From NCBI GenBank assembly GCA_025331565.1, contig JAFREQ010000076.1, positions 1,054,001-1,118,000 of the forward strand: DNA of 64,000 nt. The letters are read 5' to 3'. Positions 1 to 10,930 of the stretch are shown piece by piece. The DNA comes from Holacanthus passer (taxonomy: Eukaryota > Chordata > Actinopteri > Pomacanthidae). Made by a program: the position numbers and the translations under genes. The notes below the pieces were generated by a model. That model was not told the origin of the DNA. It made no database searches and saw only the letters and a program-made list of their open reading frames with translations. Each line of letters opens with the position of its first letter. Position 1 is the first letter of the stretch.

Positions 1-275
1 ACAGAGCTCCTCTTAAAGACACTGAGGCACTTTGTCATGTCGAGGCATTCTTTTAAAGTTTTTGCTCTGATGAGAGACAAAAGATCTGGATCAAATATTC
101 TGCACAAATATGGCGACATCCCTTAAGGTATTAATGCTAGAATATCTGTCAAGTGTCAGCGTTCCTGGTACTGATTCTCAAAGAGTATTAGGTGTTTTGT
201 TGGTGACATGTGAACCTCTGCCAAAACAATAATGTGTTTGTTCCCATCTCCCTCTGTCTCTTTGTTACCCAGCAG

Positions 276-411
276 GCTGCAGTGAGCGACTGGAGGTCCA
301 CACAGAGCGGAGGGGTGTGATCTACAGTCCCTCCTGGCCTTTAAACTACCCCCCTGGAGTCAACTGCAGCTGGCATATCCAGGGAGGTCAGGGAGAGGTC
401 ATCACCATCAG
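276..411 (+). CDS. lrp3: lrp3 exon, first half of CUB domain 1
   Basis: Reads from a cysteine (CSERLEVH) through GVIYSPSWPLNYPPG and NCSWHIQGG to a donor at 412-413. The cysteine, the SPxxPxxYP pattern and the NCSW motif are the start of a CUB beta-sandwich. The sequence before it (about 200-272) is pyrimidine-rich acceptor sequence. Two AG dinucleotides three bases apart (271-272 and 274-275) could both serve, adding or removing one residue. Confidence 0.88.
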
Positions 412-3400
412 GTAGAATCTCACACAGACAGTAGACACATGGAAGTTGTTGTAGAGGAAGCACCTGAAGTGATCCATGTTCTCTCCTAGTTTCCGTAACT
501 TTGACCTGGCGGAGTCAGGAAGGTGTTTGGGGGACTGGCTCCTGCTGACTCCTACGTGGAACGGGGAATCCAGGCTCTGTGGCTCCATGCTGCCGCCGCC
601 CTTCATCTCCACCAGGGGGCGCGTTTGGCTGTATTTCCACTCTCAGGCCAACAGCTCTGGGCAAGCCCAGGGCTTCCGCCTCTCCTACATCAGAGGTAAG
701 CTGGACGAAGGAGGTTATGGAAGTTGTCTTTTGTCCAATCCTCAACCTGAGTGAATTCAAATTTTTACTTTTAGAATGTGCCAATATGAATAATATGAAA
801 TATAGTTAATCAAATTGTCATGTTGCAACAGAAATTACCAGAGCATTGAGGGTGATGGTATGATGACTTATAGTGCATTATTTCATATATGTATACACTA
901 ATTTACGACACTAACTAAATTACAAAACTCCCTCAGTCCCTGTGTCTCATTATAGCTGTCCTTTATTCCTGTCATGTTGCATAGAAATATGTTCCCTTAT
1001 CACTAGACATTGTTGGGTGTTGACTCTAATTAAGCTGCTTGCTCAAAATGTGACAATATGTGTTTCAGTTTTGTGCCACTATGAGCTGATGAAGGTACAT
1101 GCTGGGGTCCTGGGCGTTTGGGGCACAGTAACCTGTATCAGCCTGTCCCACCCTCACTCTACACTAAGCACACCAGGCCACAGGTGTATTATTATACACA
1201 AATTGGTGTAATGTTTTGTGCTTTACGATATCAAATCATTCATAATTTATGCTGTCACAGGTCTGTGCTTTTTTCAGGAAGTTTATAGTGGCCCAGCAAA
1301 TTACAACTGAGGCCTGGGACCCTGGATCAGGATTTATGAAGTCAGACAGAGTATTAAAATGAACAAGTGGGGATTAGCTGCTCGGCTGTGCTGAAGGAAA
1401 CTAAATCCATTAGGCAGTGATTGGCCTTACAGTAGTGACACTGAAGTGCATTTGTGTAGGCAAACTGTGTGTGTGTGTGTTTGGGGCAGGATGTCACACT
1501 AATTACACTGTGTATTATGGAGCTCACTGCTGGTTTTGTGTGTGATCTTGGATCCAAATGTATTCTGTTGTGGCACTAACATGTCAGTCTGTGTTAGTGT
1601 TAGCTGGTGCTGCAATCTGACATTTTCATTTCTCTATAGGTCACCTGGGTCAGAGCAGCTGTCAGTCTGATGAATTCCTGTGTGGGAATGGGAAGTGTCT
1701 TCCCCGCTCCTGGAAGTGCAACGGTCAGGACGAATGCGGCGATGCCACCGACGAACGCAGCTGCTCCCCTCCTCCCACCGAGGCCCAGCCTGGCCTCTGC
1801 CCCTTCGGCTCGCTCCCGTGCACAGAGGCCCAGTCCACCCGCTGTCTGCCCGCCGCCCTGCGCTGCAACGGAGCCCGTGACTGTCCTGATGGCACAGATG
1901 AGCTGGGTTGCCCTGACACGGCTTGTGGCAAACGTCTGGGGAACTTCTATGGCTCCTTTGCGTCCCCGGATTTTTTCCGGCCCAACAGGAGCGCCGTGGC
2001 GGAGCTGAGATGTTCCTGGCTGCTGGACACTCAGGACCCCAAGCCCATTGTGCTGCAGCTGGATCTGCGGCTGGGGCCCGGAGACTCGCTGCACGTTTAC
2101 GATGGCCTGCTGCAGCGGGCAGAGCACCTCCTGCAGGTGTTGTCGTATCATAACAACAGGCGTCCGGCACTACTGGAGTCAAGTCGTGGACAGATGAGTG
2201 TTTTGTACATGGCCCAGCCTCAGAGCCCTGGACATGGCTTCAATGCCACATACCAGGTACACTAAAACTGGGAACGATGCTTTCAATTTTTTAAAACCTT
2301 GTTTGTTTGTCTCCAGATTTACTGTAAAACCTTCATTCATCTCCATCTGTCTCTCAAGTCTTGTACTTTAAACCCCCTTCTTTAAGCTTCTCCTTTCATT
2401 CCATCTCTCTGTCAATACTGAATGTTTAAATGTCTTCTTGTGAGTTCCTTACACCATCTCTATGTGTTCTAAGGAATTAACACTTTTCTGATTAGTATGG
2501 TTGAAAGCGAGAGCAGCTGTTCTGTTGGCAAAGAGAACAAGTCATCAACTCAGTGTCTAGACAGTTATGTAATTCTCCTCCGTCCTGCCAGGTCAAAGGT
2601 TACTGTTTTCCTGGTGAGCGTCCCTGTGGCAGCGATCAGGGCTGCTACTCTGAACGCCAACGCTGCGACGGCTACTGGCACTGCCCGTCAGGCCGCGATG
2701 AGGAGGCTTGTCCAACGTGTCCAGACGGAGAGTTCCCCTGCGAGGGTGGTACTGGAGTGTGCTACCCAGCTTCCGAGCGCTGCAACAACCAGAAGAGGTG
2801 TCCAGATGGTTCTGACGAGAAGAACTGCTATGACTGCCAACCTGGAAACTTCCACTGCGGGACGAACCTGTGCATCTTTGAGACGTGGCGGTGCGACGGC
2901 CAGGAGGACTGCTTGGACGGGAGCGATGAGAGGGACTGCCTGGCAGCGGTGCCCAGGAAAGTGATCACGGCCGCTCTGATCGGCAGTCTGGTCTGCAGTC
3001 TCCTGTTAGTCATTGCCCTCGGCTGTGCCCTCAAACTCCACTCCCTCAGGAGCAGAGAGTACAGGTGGGAACACAACATCCCCGTCTAGTTCCTTGTCCT
3101 GCATTTATTACTGGTCCCCCTTCTTATATTTGCATGTTATGTACTTTTTCTCCATCCCTTTGATTTATTTAGTGCTTTGTGTCTGACCTTTACAACAAGT
3201 TTTATCTCTGAAGACAGTCCTCTTATATGTGCTTCCAGAAGCACATTGCATCTTATTGCCCTTCATGGTGCAGATTTCAAAAACTCTGCTGCTACTAGCA
3301 ACAAGGACTTTTTGAAACTAAGATCCCTCTCTGTCAACATCTCTTTAATTTTTCTCTCTTTTTTTCTGTCCTGCTGTCTGTCTGCTCTCTTCCTCCCTCT

Positions 3401-5170
3401 CTCTTTCGCTCTTCCTTGCAGAGCTTTTGAGACTCAAATGACTCGCATGGAGGCTGAGTTTGTTCAGAGAGAGGCTCCCCCTTCATACGGTCAGTTGATC
3501 GCCCAGGGTCTCATCCCTCCGGTGGAGGATTTCCCAGTGTACAACCCCACCCAGGTACTGCTTTCACACATTAATACACTCTGAGCTTCATTTTCCTAAA
3601 ACTAAGAATGTGAGAACTCATTTTTGCAATTTTGTTCACTGGCAGCAGTAGTGCAATCCTGGCAGACACTGTCTCTTTTTGAATTAAATTTCTGTTTCTG
3701 CAAAAAAACTTGAGGTTTCTGTCTGTGCATAACCAATGGGTCTATCTGTGCACTGAGGCAAAAGCTATTGTAATTTATAGTACATTAAATGTGTTTCCAT
3801 TATTACTATCAATTGGCTGGGTTTTGTTTTTTACTCAAAGGAATTGTTAATAGGAATGGACATTTTGGGAAATGCACTTATTTGCTATCAGCATTAACAC
3901 TGGAAGCAGGGTGGAAACAGGTAGCCTGGCTCTGTGTGACTACTGCACGGCCAATCATGGCAAGACTCCTGGAAGTCACTGCTCCAGGACGAAAAATAGT
4001 CTGGGACATGGTCTTTTGTACCGTACCAATATGTACCAGCAGCTTTAATGGAGGTCAGGACTTATCCTTAGGATGGTTCCACTACTCCAGATAATGTCAC
4101 TGTATAAACTTCAATGTCCACCCTGCCTAAACTGCGTGTTTGTTTGCAAATGGGAGTGCAAGCACAAAAACACTGCTGGCTCTGTTCCAGCATAAAAATG
4201 TGGCTGTAAGTGGTCACTCTTATAAAAATGTACTGTCCAATATTAAAGCTCTGTGTCGTCCTGACTGTTTGTCCTCCCCCTCCTCCTTCAGGCCTCCGTG
4301 TTACAGAACCTTCGGCTGGCGATGCGCAGACAGATCAGACGTCACTCGACCCGACGCTCCAATTCCTCCTCCTCTCACCGGCGTCTTGGGAATCTGTGGA
4401 GCCGCCTTTTCCACGGCGGAGGGCGAACCAGAGGCCACGCGCCCCTGCTCGACCCCCCTGGACCCACACAGATCACGCTGGGGCTCCATAGCTATCGAAC
4501 TGTGGGTGTGCAAGGGCCCCAGGCGAGGGCCAGGTCTGGAGCTGGGCTCGGGGATGAGGTTGATGTTGCGGGTATGTCGGGCTCCTGCTGCTCGGCCACC
4601 ATGGACCTGCAGTCCTGCACGACAGAGAGCCCTGCGTCCCCTCTCTCCTCGCAGTCAGTGGACAGTCCAGAGGATGAGGAGCTGTCACCTGTCAGCAGGG
4701 AAAGCAGCCGGGCTGCACGGTCCGAGCCCCACACCCCTGTTCAGAGTGACTCTTCAGTCCATAGTGGACCCCCTCTCACTCCCCAGGAAGCCTCTGTACC
4801 CATATGCCACCCCCGGGCATCTAGGAAACTGGTCCTGGAGCTCGCTGTTAACCTAAAGGGTGTTTCCTTGAGACGTTACTCCCCTTTGGGGCCCTTGTCC
4901 CCTATCTCACCCCCTGTGTTACCCAACAGCTCCCAGACACCTACAACCCCCCCTCACTCCCAGGGGCTGGAGGCGACTTCACCTTCTGAGCCCACATCTT
5001 CCTCTGTGAAAGCAGAGGACAGTGACAGCCACTTTACTGTGGAAGTGCCAAGCAGGGAAATAAGAAGCAGGGATGAGAGGAGGAGGGAGGGCAAGAGCAG
5101 ACTCTGCAGGTTCAGCAGGACCTTCAGTGACGAGGGGGGAGACTCAGGGAGGGAGACAACGCCATGCTGA
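276..5170 (+). CDS. lrp3: LDL receptor-related protein 3, 3' part of gene (six exons)
   Basis: Single-pass receptor of the LRP3/LRP10/LRP12 group, whose members are plasma-membrane and endosomal proteins; ligands of LRP3 are poorly defined. Coding exons read 276-411, 490-695, 1640-2256, 2592-3064, 3422-3554 and 4292-5170; all junctions are GT-AG and the phases join without a stop, giving about 813 residues after the first acceptor. Domain order is CUB, two LDLa repeats, second CUB, three LDLa repeats, one membrane segment, and a long Ser/Pro-rich cytoplasmic tail. This is the known LRP3 order. N-glycosylation sequons lie in both CUB domains (NCS, NSS, NRS, NAT). The signal peptide and first exon are upstream of the window, so the gene is partial only because of the window edge. 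The tail-to-tail neighbour slc7a10 supports lrp3 over lrp10 or lrp12. The exact first acceptor (273 or 276) is uncertain. Confidence 0.95.
490..695 (+). CDS. lrp3: lrp3 exon, second half of CUB domain 1
   Basis: Continues the CUB fold: SFRNFDLAESGRC, then LCGSMLPPPFIS, WLYFHSQANSSGQ and GFRLSYIRG. The last stretch is the usual closing beta strand of a CUB domain. Acceptor ends at 489 and donor starts at 696. It joins the previous exon with the codon split AG|T and the next with G|GT. Confidence 0.93.
696..1639 (+). other. lrp3 intron between CUB1 and LDLa exons
   Basis: Intron of 944 bases. It holds AT-rich sequence and a short GT run near 1466-1481. I see no exon, RNA gene or clear repeat in it. 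Confidence 0.8.
1640..2256 (+). CDS. lrp3: lrp3 exon: LDLa 1, LDLa 2 and CUB domain 2
   Basis: One large 617-base exon. LDLa 1 (about 1660-1764) and LDLa 2 (about 1798-1911) each have six cysteines and the acidic calcium-binding ends DATDE and DGTDE. CUB 2 begins with ACGKRLGNFYG near 1921 and closes with GHGFNATYQ at the donor (2257). It is GC-richer than the flanking introns and casts long open frames on both strands that are not genes. Confidence 0.95.
2257..2591 (+). other. lrp3 intron
   Basis: 335-base intron, T-rich, ending in a pyrimidine tract and CAG before the LDLa 3 exon. Nothing else is visible. Confidence 0.8.
2592..3064 (+). CDS. lrp3: lrp3 exon: LDLa 3-5 and transmembrane segment
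   Basis: LDLa 3 runs about 2604-2711 and ends SGRDE instead of the common DGSDE. LDLa 4 is about 2718-2828 and LDLa 5 about 2834-2939; both end DGSDE. A hydrophobic stretch from about 2961 to 3037 (VITAALIGSLVCSLLLVIAL and following) is the single membrane segment. A stop-transfer region with Lys and Arg follows (LHSLRSREYR). The donor is GTGGGA at 3065; reading through it would give a stop within a few codons. Confidence 0.95.
3065..3421 (+). other. lrp3 intron
   Basis: 357-base intron with a long T/C-rich stretch (about 3340-3420) that forms the polypyrimidine tract of the next acceptor. No repeat recognised. Confidence 0.8.
3422..3554 (+). CDS. lrp3: lrp3 exon: juxtamembrane cytoplasmic tail with PPSY motif
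   Basis: Encodes AFETQMTRMEAEFVQRE, then APPSYGQLIAQ and PPVEDFPVYNPTQ. PPSY at 3477-3488 fits the PPxY consensus bound by WW domains such as those of NEDD4-type ubiquitin ligases. This part of the tail is strongly conserved among LRP3 proteins, as I recall the family. Splice junctions are AG|A at the start and phase 0 at the end. Confidence 0.95.
3555..4291 (+). other. lrp3 intron with a degraded dispersed repeat
   Basis: 737-base intron. The stretch 3855-3990 resembles the palindromic teleost repeat also seen at 6301-6530 and 59801-60410: it has a GACATTTTGGGAAATG-type end and the block CAGGTAGCCTGGCTCTGTG. A T/C tract precedes the acceptor at 4290-4291. Confidence 0.55.
4292..5170 (+). 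CDS. lrp3: lrp3 last coding exon: Ser/Pro-rich cytoplasmic tail
   Basis: Phase-0 exon of 293 codons ending in TGA at 5168-5170. It starts ASVLQNLRLAMRRQIRRHS, a basic amphipathic stretch, followed by RRLGNLWSRLF, and becomes rich in Ser, Pro and Glu with many SP/TP sites (for example SPISPPV, TPTTPPHS). The family tail starts the same way but is otherwise poorly conserved. Low complexity suggests an unstructured, probably phosphorylated tail. Confidence 0.92.
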   Translation, partial: ASVLQNLRLAMRRQIRRHSTRRSNSSSSHRRLGNLWSRLFHGGGRTRGHAPLLDPPGPTQITLGLHSYRTVGVQGPQARARSGAGLGDEVDVAGMSGSCCSATMDLQSCTTESPASPLSSQSVDSPEDEELSPVSRESSRAARSEPHTPVQSDSSVHSGPPLTPQEASVPICHPRASRKLVLELAVNLKGVSLRRYSPLGPLSPISPPVLPNSSQTPTTPPHSQGLEATSPSEPTSSSVKAEDSDSHFTVEVPSREIRSRDERRREGKSRLCRFSRTFSDEGGDSGRETTPC

Positions 5171-5377
5171 GATGTTTAGTAAGATCCTTCCCCTCCCCTG
5201 TTGAGACCTGGTGTCAGCAATATCTGTTCTGCTAAAGTGGCCTTGAAATGTGTCCCTACCAGACCTGGAGGTGAGACTCGTACATTAGCCCACCGAGCGG
5301 GTTCAGTAAAATAGAATCATGCCCATTCAACACTTTGAATGCATGAAAATCTGCATATGCAGTCTTTTCCTAAGATA

Positions 5378-5383
5378 AATAAA
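5378..5383 (+). terminator. lrp3: possible proximal poly(A) signal of lrp3
   Basis: AATAAA about 210 bases after the stop codon. Use of this site would remove the repeat-containing distal UTR. Confidence 0.4.
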
Positions 5384-6300
5384 ACCAGCGTTATTAGTGC
5401 TTATGATCTTTAAGGTAAATCTTTATCAAACAGGAGCTTAATGCTGACTCCCACAATTAAACACCCCTGTTTATCCTGTTAGGACATAAACTCATCATGA
5501 GCCTATTCCAGAAAATCAATTCTGGCCACCAGTACCAACACAATATCGGCAAAATGTTCTTACAGCGCCAAAGCAGCCTTTGTGTCGTTACCCAGAGCCA
5601 TAATGCACCGCTGTACTGTACACTGTGAACCATAAAAGCCTATTAAGTGATCACATCGGAATTTATCTGACTAACAGTCCCCTACTCCTTCTTTTTCCTG
5701 CTTTATTGTACGAGGTGTGTTACTGTTATTATTGTATGGCATTTCTTGAGGGCTGTCACAGTAAAGTATAAAGCTGGCAATATTTTTTTTTTTATTGTCA
5801 ACAAATCACATGAAATGATCAAAACCAATTAGGGTGTTTGTCCATCTCAATACAATACGTTGTCAGCTTCACCAGCCATTGTATGTACTTTCATTTTTTT
5901 AAAAAGGTTAAATAATTTCCCAACAACAACAGGGTTCTGTGGTTTTCAGTAGTAAATAGTGCATTTTGGGGGTCTATTTTCAGCTGTGGATTAATACACA
6001 TTTGGTGCACTGGTGAGTATTTACAGCAGCAGGACATTGTATGTGGGAGTCAAAAAAAAAAAAAAAAAACTACACCGTCCATGTTCATGGTTCTGACATC
6101 ACCCAGTGCAATGATATGTTTTTTTGACAATAGAGCTCTATGACACAGAGGAATAAGCTATATCAGGCTACACAAACAATATGTGTTAGTAGGTTTAATA
6201 CTATGTTGGTTTTGGTCTTTTTATGGTATTTGTTGACATTAAGAAACATATAGAATATCACCAGACTTATCTTTTAAATACAACTTTGAACCACAAAAGT

Positions 6301-6530
6301 TTGACATTTTAGGAAATATGCTCATTTGCTTTGTGTTGGAGAGTTAGATGAGAAGATTGATACCACTCTCATATCCGTCTCCCCTTGTTTTCTCTATTTG
6401 TGCTATGCTAAACTAATCAGCTGTTGTCACCTTATTTATAACAATATGAGATACCAGAGTAGTATCGATCTTCTCACCTTACTCTTAACCAAAGGGCAAA
6501 GAAGCAGATTCCACAAAATGTCAGACTAGT
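6301..6530. repeat. palindromic dispersed repeat in lrp3 3' UTR
   Basis: The left end (6301-6362: GACATTTTAGGAAATATG, then GAGAGTTAGATGAGAAGATT) is the imperfect inverse of the right end (about 6464-6528: GATCTTCTCACC, then CCACAAAATGTCAG). This is the structure of a short non-autonomous DNA transposon common in teleost genomes. Related copies are at about 3855-3990 and 59801-60410. The family name is not assigned. Confidence 0.7.
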
Positions 6531-8759
6531 CCTTTAACACTGAATCATGCAGCAGTTCAGTCATGTCAAACCCATGTCAGTATTCATTCAACATATACTG
6601 TACGTTTCCAGCGCTGTTCTTCTTCAGCGATACTTCAGTGATCCCTTTTCAGAAACATGAAGAACTTTTTCATTTCGTTTTGGAAGCTCTATCAAATCGA
6701 TTTTTCAATTCAGCATTTTAAACTCGATATATCACCAGTTTCAAAAAGCCAAACTTGGATGGAAACTGAACTAGTGAGTCCAAGTGTATTGCCTGTAACT
6801 CTGCTCAGCCCCCTCGTCCTCCTCAGATCGAACCCAAACTGTCCTCTCAAGGAAGCCTTTCCTCACTTGAATGAACTTGACTTTGCCTGCGTCAGCTCTG
6901 ATTTCCATTCAGTGCTGTGAAGATTTTTAAGCAAATAGCCACAAAATGTTAGGAAAGAGTCGGCACCTCAGAACAGTGAATGTTGGTCGCATCCTCTTCA
7001 TCCCAGCGGTTCTTCTGCAGCACTGCTGACTGCACATTGGTCACTGCAGACGTCTGAACGGATGGTTTATCCCATTGGAAATTCATATCTATGCTGTGGA
7101 ATTTTCTACGACAGGATGTTAAAACAAAGACCTCTATTTTTCAGTCTTCAGTGGAGACCTGTACTTGTTCTACTTTATATCTCTCTCTCTCTGCCTTGAT
7201 GAACGTTGACCTTGATTGATCCTGGTCGCCTGTGTCTCTGATGCTCTTTTGTAAAGCTCATCTCTCCGAGGTTTGACACTGGGGACTCTTTACTAATCAC
7301 TGTTGGACTTCTAAAGAATGTATCGCTCATTTTTTTTCTTGAAATCGATGAATTTTTGCCTCTTTTACTGCAGGATATTGATACTGAACAGAAAAGTCAG
7401 GTTACCAATGTAAGAAGAGAGAGTATGTGAAATGACCAGAAGCCAAATGCTGGGTGATTTTTAGCTGCAGTGTCAGGTTTCTGTACTAAATACATGCTGT
7501 CTTTGCTTTAAGTGAGCTCAATGTGCCATGCCACCCCCATGTGCTTCCTTCTTAGAGAAGTTCTGTCATTAACAGCTGCTACATATTACGTGCCATTAGA
7601 GATGTCTCCATACCTCCTCACAAGTTATTCCTGCTGACTGATCCGCTCTGATTCCATTTCCTTTCAGATATGATGACAAATCAGTTTTCTCAATTCCTAG
7701 TTTTGCATATTTTGTGCTCCTTTTTCCTCGTACCTTGTTATTTAAGTTCAAAGCCTGATGTCCTCATTTGGCTTAAAGTGAAATAGTTTAGCTGCTGTTT
7801 GAGAAAAAATCCTATCTGCAGAATGTATGTCCTTACTTGCTTTGTAATGTGTTAAAATGCCTTACTGGTTTTTCCTTGCTCTTGTAAATATCACGGACAG
7901 TTTCACGGACCACCGTGGTGGTTCACATGTTTGAAGAGATTAGATGTGTCTGTGTGTCTGGACACAGCTTTATGATGTGACTGGTACGACTGACTGCTCT
8001 GGAGTTATAGTGCACTACTGCATAGGGAATCTCTGGGATTATTATGGCAGGCGAGTTAGGGAAAAGATTTTTTTTTCAATAACCTTATTCCAGTGTATTT
8101 ACCTGTTTATTTAAATGATAATCTGTAAGAGACATTTTTTGCTTTGACGGTTTTCAGCCAACAAATGATAGAGAATAATGTAACATTTTTATTTGAATTT
8201 TGTATCTGTAATGAGGAGTTGTGTCATGCTGACTGCTAATGTGGTTAAGGTGATGTTTTATTATTTTATTAAGTGTCAGCCGGGATCAAGGTTTTCTGTT
8301 TCGTACTCTGATTTGTTAAAGTTGTGATAAACTGCTGGGCAGACGCCATGTCACAATCTTCTAAACTGCTTTGTCAGTGTTTTTTTTTCATTGCATTTAT
8401 TCACTCTGTACATAATCAAACCCTTTTCAGTTTAAGTAATAATTGTATTTCTTTACAATGGGGGAGCACGCAGGTAAATACACTGGATCAAGGCTGTCAG
8501 AAGAGTAAAACACTACTGAACCAGGTTGTCTGATAACGGCATCCCCTCTCCCTGCTGTTTGATTTTGAAGCTTCTTCCCCGTCAAAGGCTGAAGTCAACA
8601 TATACTGTGTTTGTGTAGAAGCATTTCTCTCATTTTGAGAATTTTATTTGTATATTTTGTGCTGAAAGAGAAATGTCACAATGACATTGTGGGGTTTGCT
8701 GATCAAAAACCCTGTACAGACTCCTGCTTATTAGTCATCGTTTTCCTGTGCCTGCAATG

Positions 8760-8765
8760 AATAAA
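8760..8765 (+). terminator. lrp3: distal poly(A) signal, probable end of lrp3
   Basis: AATAAA followed within 60 bases by GT/T-rich sequence. It is the last plus-strand canonical signal I see before the territory of the convergent slc7a10 transcript. Confidence 0.5.
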
Positions 8766-8983
8766 CTTCAAGCTCTTTATCATTAACTAGTTTTTTCAGT
8801 GTACAAAATATATGCGATATCATATGTTTTCTTTTTGTATCAAAATAATACTATTGCCAGTAGCCACTTATTCACTCCATGTGTACAGTACTTTTTTTTT
8901 TAACCTTATGATAGTGTGAGATGAAAAGTCAGGGGATGCACCCACTTATCAAAAAATAATTATGCTTCTAAGAAGTTGCTATA

Positions 8984-8989
8984 TTTAAT
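8984..8989 (-). terminator. slc7a10: possible poly(A) signal of slc7a10
   Basis: On the minus strand this reads ATTAAA, the commonest variant signal. It would give slc7a10 a 3' UTR of about 1.85 kb ending roughly 200 bases from the lrp3 end. No canonical AATAAA on the minus strand was noticed nearer the stop codon. Confidence 0.3.
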
Positions 8990-10829
8990 AAGCAATTAAA
9001 TTGTTATCCTTGTACAACAGCACTCTTTTACAAAACACAGATGTATACCCATCAATTGTACAGTATGTAAATGTATCACAACATGTCTGAGGAATGTGAT
9101 CTTTGTAGGAGTCCCTGGTGCGTTTGTAGCAGTTTTTTTTTTCTTCTTTACATAGTATTTACAGATCTCAACTGAGCTAACAGCGCCTGGACACGGCAGA
9201 CAGATGTACACGTCGTCTTCAGTGTGAGTCTCTTTTTGTGGAGTTGATGCAGGGGGGAAATTCCCAGCATCTGTTGGCCGGGAAAAGCACCGAATGTTCA
9301 ATCCATGTTCCAACCTGCTGGTTTCCTCATGTTAAAAAGGATCACTGGCAAAGACCTTTTATGTTCTGTTCTATGTACAACATGATCAACTTACAGAAAA
9401 GTGCTGTAAGAGATTACCCAAATACACATAAACACAAATATTTCCTGGACCACAGTAAGAAAATGAATATTATGGAAATTTGGCCATAATAATTTGGGGT
9501 CAACTTTGTATTTCAGTAGGGTCAAAATAAGTAAATATCTGGAGTCAAAAGGACCATCAAAAAAGAAGGTCATTGGGACTATAATCAATTCAACTATGTC
9601 AACAGTATCATAGTAGGTCAGTGGGCCAGGGGTAACTGTAGTGATGATGTGTGTTTGGGAAAGTTGGAGAAGGCCCGTGCACAAGTAAACATCCACTGCC
9701 AGCCATCCATCTATCAGTCAACATGGATTCTGCTAATGTTACCCAACAACACATTAATGGTAAGTACTGTATCATAACATCAGGTGAGAAATCTGAAATC
9801 TTATAATGGTCTTGACAAGTCAAGCACCTTGAAATAGTTCACAGTGGCATTCCCGGATGATGAGGACATTTCCAAAGCAACAAGCTCAACAGAGGCTCAA
9901 GGAGCTCGGAGACCAAAGGAGAAGACAGGTAAACATTAAAAACCTGAAGAACAGCCTGTCAGCACGTGTTGTAAAGATACAGTTGTTTCATTTCAGAGAA
10001 GCAGCCGTTCGTCCAGCTGACAGCTGCAAACTTCCCATCATCCCTCTGTCTCACCTGCGCTGTAAATATTGCTGGGAAAGGTGAGTGTTGTGTAGATAAT
10101 CTAATAACAATATGAAGGCACCTGCAGTATCTCTCAGGAGAGAGTAGTGATACAATAAAAGTAAGAGAGAGAACAGGGCGTGTGAAGTAAAAACAATGAC
10201 CAGATACTGTAGCCAGGCAGAGACACAAGCAGAAAAATACTCATCCACGGTTGACAAACAGCAAAGATCATGTGAGTAATTAGTGAGACAGAGCTGAAGG
10301 TAGCAGCAGTAATAGAGAAGTATTGCTAAGTGCAGAAACTGCTTGCATATTTACCTCATAAAAGTTATTACACAATCAAAATACCCGCACAAACCAATAC
10401 ACTATAGCAACACGTACACTTCATAAGGCACATTAGCTCAAGGATTTAGTTAAAGTCATAGAAGAAGAACATCTTGGAAGTGAAGCAGAAGATGACAGAT
10501 GGAGGTTCCTTGAGTCAGTAGATGAGCTAAGGATCTGTATGAAAGAGAACTTGGCATACTGGTGAGGAGAATGAGGGGGGGGGCAGTACTACCAAACCAA
10601 CAAATAATAAACACATTAGGCAGCTTTAGGGCCTCACATGCTAATGCCCCAAATAAAAACCATCCGTTCATTTATACTGGCGCTTCATCGCAGCCCTGCT
10701 CAGGCTGCACTTGAGCAAGAATATGGACGAAACCATCTGTTCACCATTCACAAACTGACCAAACAATGTGATGCAAAAACTGGAAGTACAGGTGTTGATG
10801 GAGGGAATTTTCCTGGTTGACTGCACTGC
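8990..10829 (-). other. slc7a10 3' UTR or intergenic sequence
   Basis: About 1.8 kb between the probable lrp3 end and the slc7a10 stop codon. AT-rich, no recognisable coding exon or repeat family, with a G-run near 10573-10582. Most of it is probably slc7a10 3' UTR, judging from the lack of a closer poly(A) signal. Confidence 0.4.
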
Positions 10830-10930
10830 TCAGTCAATGGCTTTGGAGGCAGTGAGGGGTTCAGTCTCTGAAGGGTCCTCCTGAGGAAACACCACGTAAC
10901 ACAACTTCTGGCCCATGTATGTGACTCTTT
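10830..10930 (-). CDS. slc7a10: slc7a10 exon 11 (C-terminus)
   Basis: Residues 466-498, ending at TGA (10830-10832). Contains RVTYMGQKLCYVVFPQED, the segment that distinguishes Asc-1 from LAT1/LAT2 relatives, then a short acidic and polar tail. Confidence 0.93.

Larger units (their letters stand above)
5171..8780 (+). other. lrp3: lrp3 3' UTR (inferred)
   Basis: About 3.6 kb of AT-rich, non-coding sequence between the lrp3 stop and the strong poly(A) signal at 8760-8765. It contains A-runs (6051-6069), a palindromic dispersed repeat (6301-6530) and no reading frame worth keeping. An earlier signal at 5378-5383 could give a short UTR of about 230 bases. UTR extent is inferred from poly(A) signals alone. 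Confidence 0.5.

Noticed and set aside
1600..2182. Minus-strand open frames of about 180 codons
   Set aside because: They lie opposite the GC-rich LDLa/CUB2 exon of lrp3; composition is Ala/Arg/Gly/Pro-rich and no domain is visible.
4140..4856. 238-codon plus-strand open frame
   Set aside because: It overlaps the lrp3 tail exon in another frame and starts in the intron; the 4292-5170 frame joins in phase and matches LRP3.
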